Made by a program: the position numbers and the translations under genes. The notes beneath the pieces were generated by a model. That model made no database searches. It was not told where the DNA came from and saw only the letters and a program-made list of their open reading frames with translations. A stretch of 64,000 bases of DNA from an uncultured Collinsella sp. (lineage in GTDB: Bacteria > Actinomycetota > Coriobacteriia > Coriobacteriales > Coriobacteriaceae), in NCBI GenBank assembly GCA_900542905.1, contig UQPF01000001.1, positions 62,001 through 126,000 of the forward strand, in the 5' to 3' direction. This document shows positions 60,590 to 64,000 of this stretch, piece after piece (within the stretch, counting starts at the first letter, position 1; each line of letters begins with the position of its first letter).

Positions 60590-61378
60590 CTAGAAAAGGC
60601 GCTCAGTCTGCAGAAAGTTTCCGCAAAAGCTCACGCGGTGCAGCGGACAAAGTCCATGTTTGCGAATGGCCTCGATATGCTCGGGGCTTGCATAGCCCTT
60701 CGACTCGGCCAGATGGTACTCGGGGTACTCGGCGTCGTACTCGACCATCATCTCGTCACGCGTGACCTTGGCCATGATGGACGCCGCGGCGATGCAGGCG
60801 ATCTTGGCATCGCCCTTCACCACATCGCGCTCGTTAGGAACGGCGCCCAAGGGGTTGCCATCCATAAGCACGCAATCGGGCTCGAGCCCTGTATCGGCCA
60901 CGGCGCCTGCAACGGCGGTACGGATAGCACGGGCCATGCCCATCTCATCGATATCCTTAGGCGCGATATGGCAAAAACCGATCGCCGTCGCCACCTCGGC
61001 AATCTTCACTGAGAGCAACTCGCGGCGCGCCGGCGTGAGCTTTTTGGAATCGTTGATGCCCCAGACGCGCGGCTCCATAGGAAGGCAGACAGCGCATACC
61101 GTCAAAGGACCGGCCACCGATCCGCGACCCACCTCGTCGACACCAACGACCACCCCATCGCCGCCAAGCTCATGCATAAGCTCGTACATGTCATTGACGC
61201 GCTCGCGCTCGGCAAGCTCTTTGGCATGGCGTTTGAGGGCGCGTTCGCAAGCCTTGATCACCTGCTGGCGCGGATCCTCGCGATAATGCTCCACGAGGGC
61301 GGGAATCTCCTCAAACGTAGCGCTCGCCAGCTCGCCAGCAACTTGCGATGCCGAAACCGAGCTCGTCATATTGGCCAT
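60590..61378 (-). CDS. rnhB: Ribonuclease HII
   Basis: A 262-residue RNase HII: VVGVDEVGRGSVAGPL (catalytic Asp-Glu-Gly-Arg), DSKKLTPARRE, and CVLMDGNPLG later. N-terminal extension of about 75 residues precedes the core. Start ATG 61,378 with GGAGGG rather than 61,396. Removes ribonucleotides from DNA. Confidence 0.94.
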   Translation of the reverse strand: MANMTSSVSASQVAGELASATFEEIPALVEHYREDPRQQVIKACERALKRHAKELAERERVNDMYELMHELGGDGVVVGVDEVGRGSVAGPLTVCAVCLPMEPRVWGINDSKKLTPARRELLSVKIAEVATAIGFCHIAPKDIDEMGMARAIRTAVAGAVADTGLEPDCVLMDGNPLGAVPNERDVVKGDAKIACIAAASIMAKVTRDEMMVEYDAEYPEYHLAESKGYASPEHIEAIRKHGLCPLHRVSFCGNFLQTERLF

Positions 61379-61407
61379 ACCAGGCCCTCCTTGCATGCAA
61401 ATCGGAT

Positions 61408-61437
61408 AAAAAGAAGGGCCACCCGAAGGTGACCCTT
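61408..61437 (-). terminator. Rho-independent terminator of rplS
   Basis: AAGGGCCACC/GGTGACCCTT stem with CGAA loop, followed by CTTTTTA leftward. Confidence 0.85.
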
Positions 61438-61471
61438 ACGTCCAAACGAGTGGACAGACGCTGCGATCTTC

Positions 61472-61813
61472 TTAGCGCTTCTCGGGGATGCGAGCAGCCT
61501 TGCCCACCTTGTCGCGGAGGTAGTACAGCTTGGCGCGACGGACGCGACCATGACGAACGACCTCGAGCTTGGCGATCTTGGGGCTGTGAAGCGGGAAGGT
61601 ACGCTCAACACCGACACCGAAGGACATCTTGCGGACGGTGAAGGTCTCGCGGGCACCGGCGCCGGCCATGCGGATGACGTCGCCCTGGAAGACCTGGATG
61701 CGCTCGCGGTCGCCTTCCTTAATGCGGTAGTGAACCTTGACGTTGTCGGCGACGCGAACCTGAGGAATGTCCTCGCGGATCTGCTGACGCTCGATTGCGC
61801 GGATGTAATCCAT
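61472..61813 (-). CDS. rplS: 50S ribosomal protein bL19
   Basis: A 113-residue bL19 starting MDYIRAIERQQ (ATG 61,813, SD AAGGA). Signatures VHYRIKEGDRERIQVFQG and FPLHSPKIAKLEV. Between rnhB and ppdK. Confidence 0.96.
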   Translation of the reverse strand: MDYIRAIERQQIREDIPQVRVADNVKVHYRIKEGDRERIQVFQGDVIRMAGAGARETFTVRKMSFGVGVERTFPLHSPKIAKLEVVRHGRVRRAKLYYLRDKVGKAARIPEKR

Positions 61814-62022
61814 GTGCAATTCCTTACTCTTCTAGAGGTGCCGTACCACCTTGGCCGGCACGTAGTTGAACAAACGTATTCGAGTATACACGCGCGGGTT
61901 TCTGCTGCAAGAACAATTTTTTACGCAGACAAAAAGACAAAACCCGCACATGATAACCGCCAGCCTCACGAATGAGACGGGCGGCATGAAGGGGGCTACG
62001 CTAGGCGTCTAAACCCAAAACG
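61814..62022. other. Intergenic region rplS-ppdK
   Basis: No gene. Contains a CCGCC/GGGCGG hairpin around 61,959-61,985 and GCGGGTTT/AAACCCGC arms at about 61,891 and 61,937. Either may end ppdK or belong to the rplS leader. Confidence 0.4.

Positions 62023-64000
<1,978 letters not shown>

Overview
This window looks like the chromosome of a member of the Coriobacteriia (Actinomycetota), most like Collinsella. The evidence is the moderately high G+C, strong GGAGG ribosome-binding sites, frequent GTG/TTG starts, an actinobacterial mIHF-type integration host factor beside gmk and rpoZ, a pyrR-B-C-K-D-F operon, and an anaerobic gene set (AdhE, pyruvate phosphate dikinase, HemW, PyrD/PyrK). The species assignment is inference from gene content, not from a database match.

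Positions 1 to about 15,371 are the early (replication and lysogeny) end of a prophage inserted next to the 3' end of rpsO. A long leftward operon starts at an AlpA/MerR-like excisionase (11,979) and runs off the left edge. It carries a tiny membrane protein, a zinc-ribbon protein, a RecA/Sak4-like ATPase, an SSB-like protein, an ERCC4 nuclease, a primase-polymerase/D5 helicase with an iteron cluster, and a cassette of small cysteine-rich or coiled-coil proteins. Two genes in that cassette are damaged or recoded: a frameshifted Lar-like zinc ribbon and an amber-interrupted ORF. The rightward lysogeny operon holds a CI/LexA-like repressor, a twin-arginine lipoprotein and a tyrosine integrase. 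Back-to-back promoters separate the repressor from a small Cro-like protein. About 565 bases between the Cro-like gene and the excisionase are noncoding and rich in nested inverted repeats.

From 15,372 to the end the sequence is ordinary chromosome, mostly on the minus strand. rpsO is followed by recO-era-dgkA-ybeY-phoH-mtaB-dnaJ, a second membrane-anchored DnaJ, hemW-dusB-lepA, rpsT, holA-comEC-comEA, thiI-rpoZ-gmk-mihF and the pyrimidine operon with a possible attenuator leader. The only plus-strand genes there are rpmB, adhE and an APH-fold kinase (40.4-44.7 kb), next to a decayed REP-associated transposase. Then come proS-ispG-rseP-dxr-cdsA-uppS-frr-pyrH (isoprenoid, envelope and translation), tsf-rpsB, xerC-trmFO-dprA-comM-yraN, rnhB, rplS and the 3' part of ppdK. 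Four natural-transformation genes (comEA, comEC, dprA, comM) are present. No tRNA, rRNA or CRISPR array was seen.
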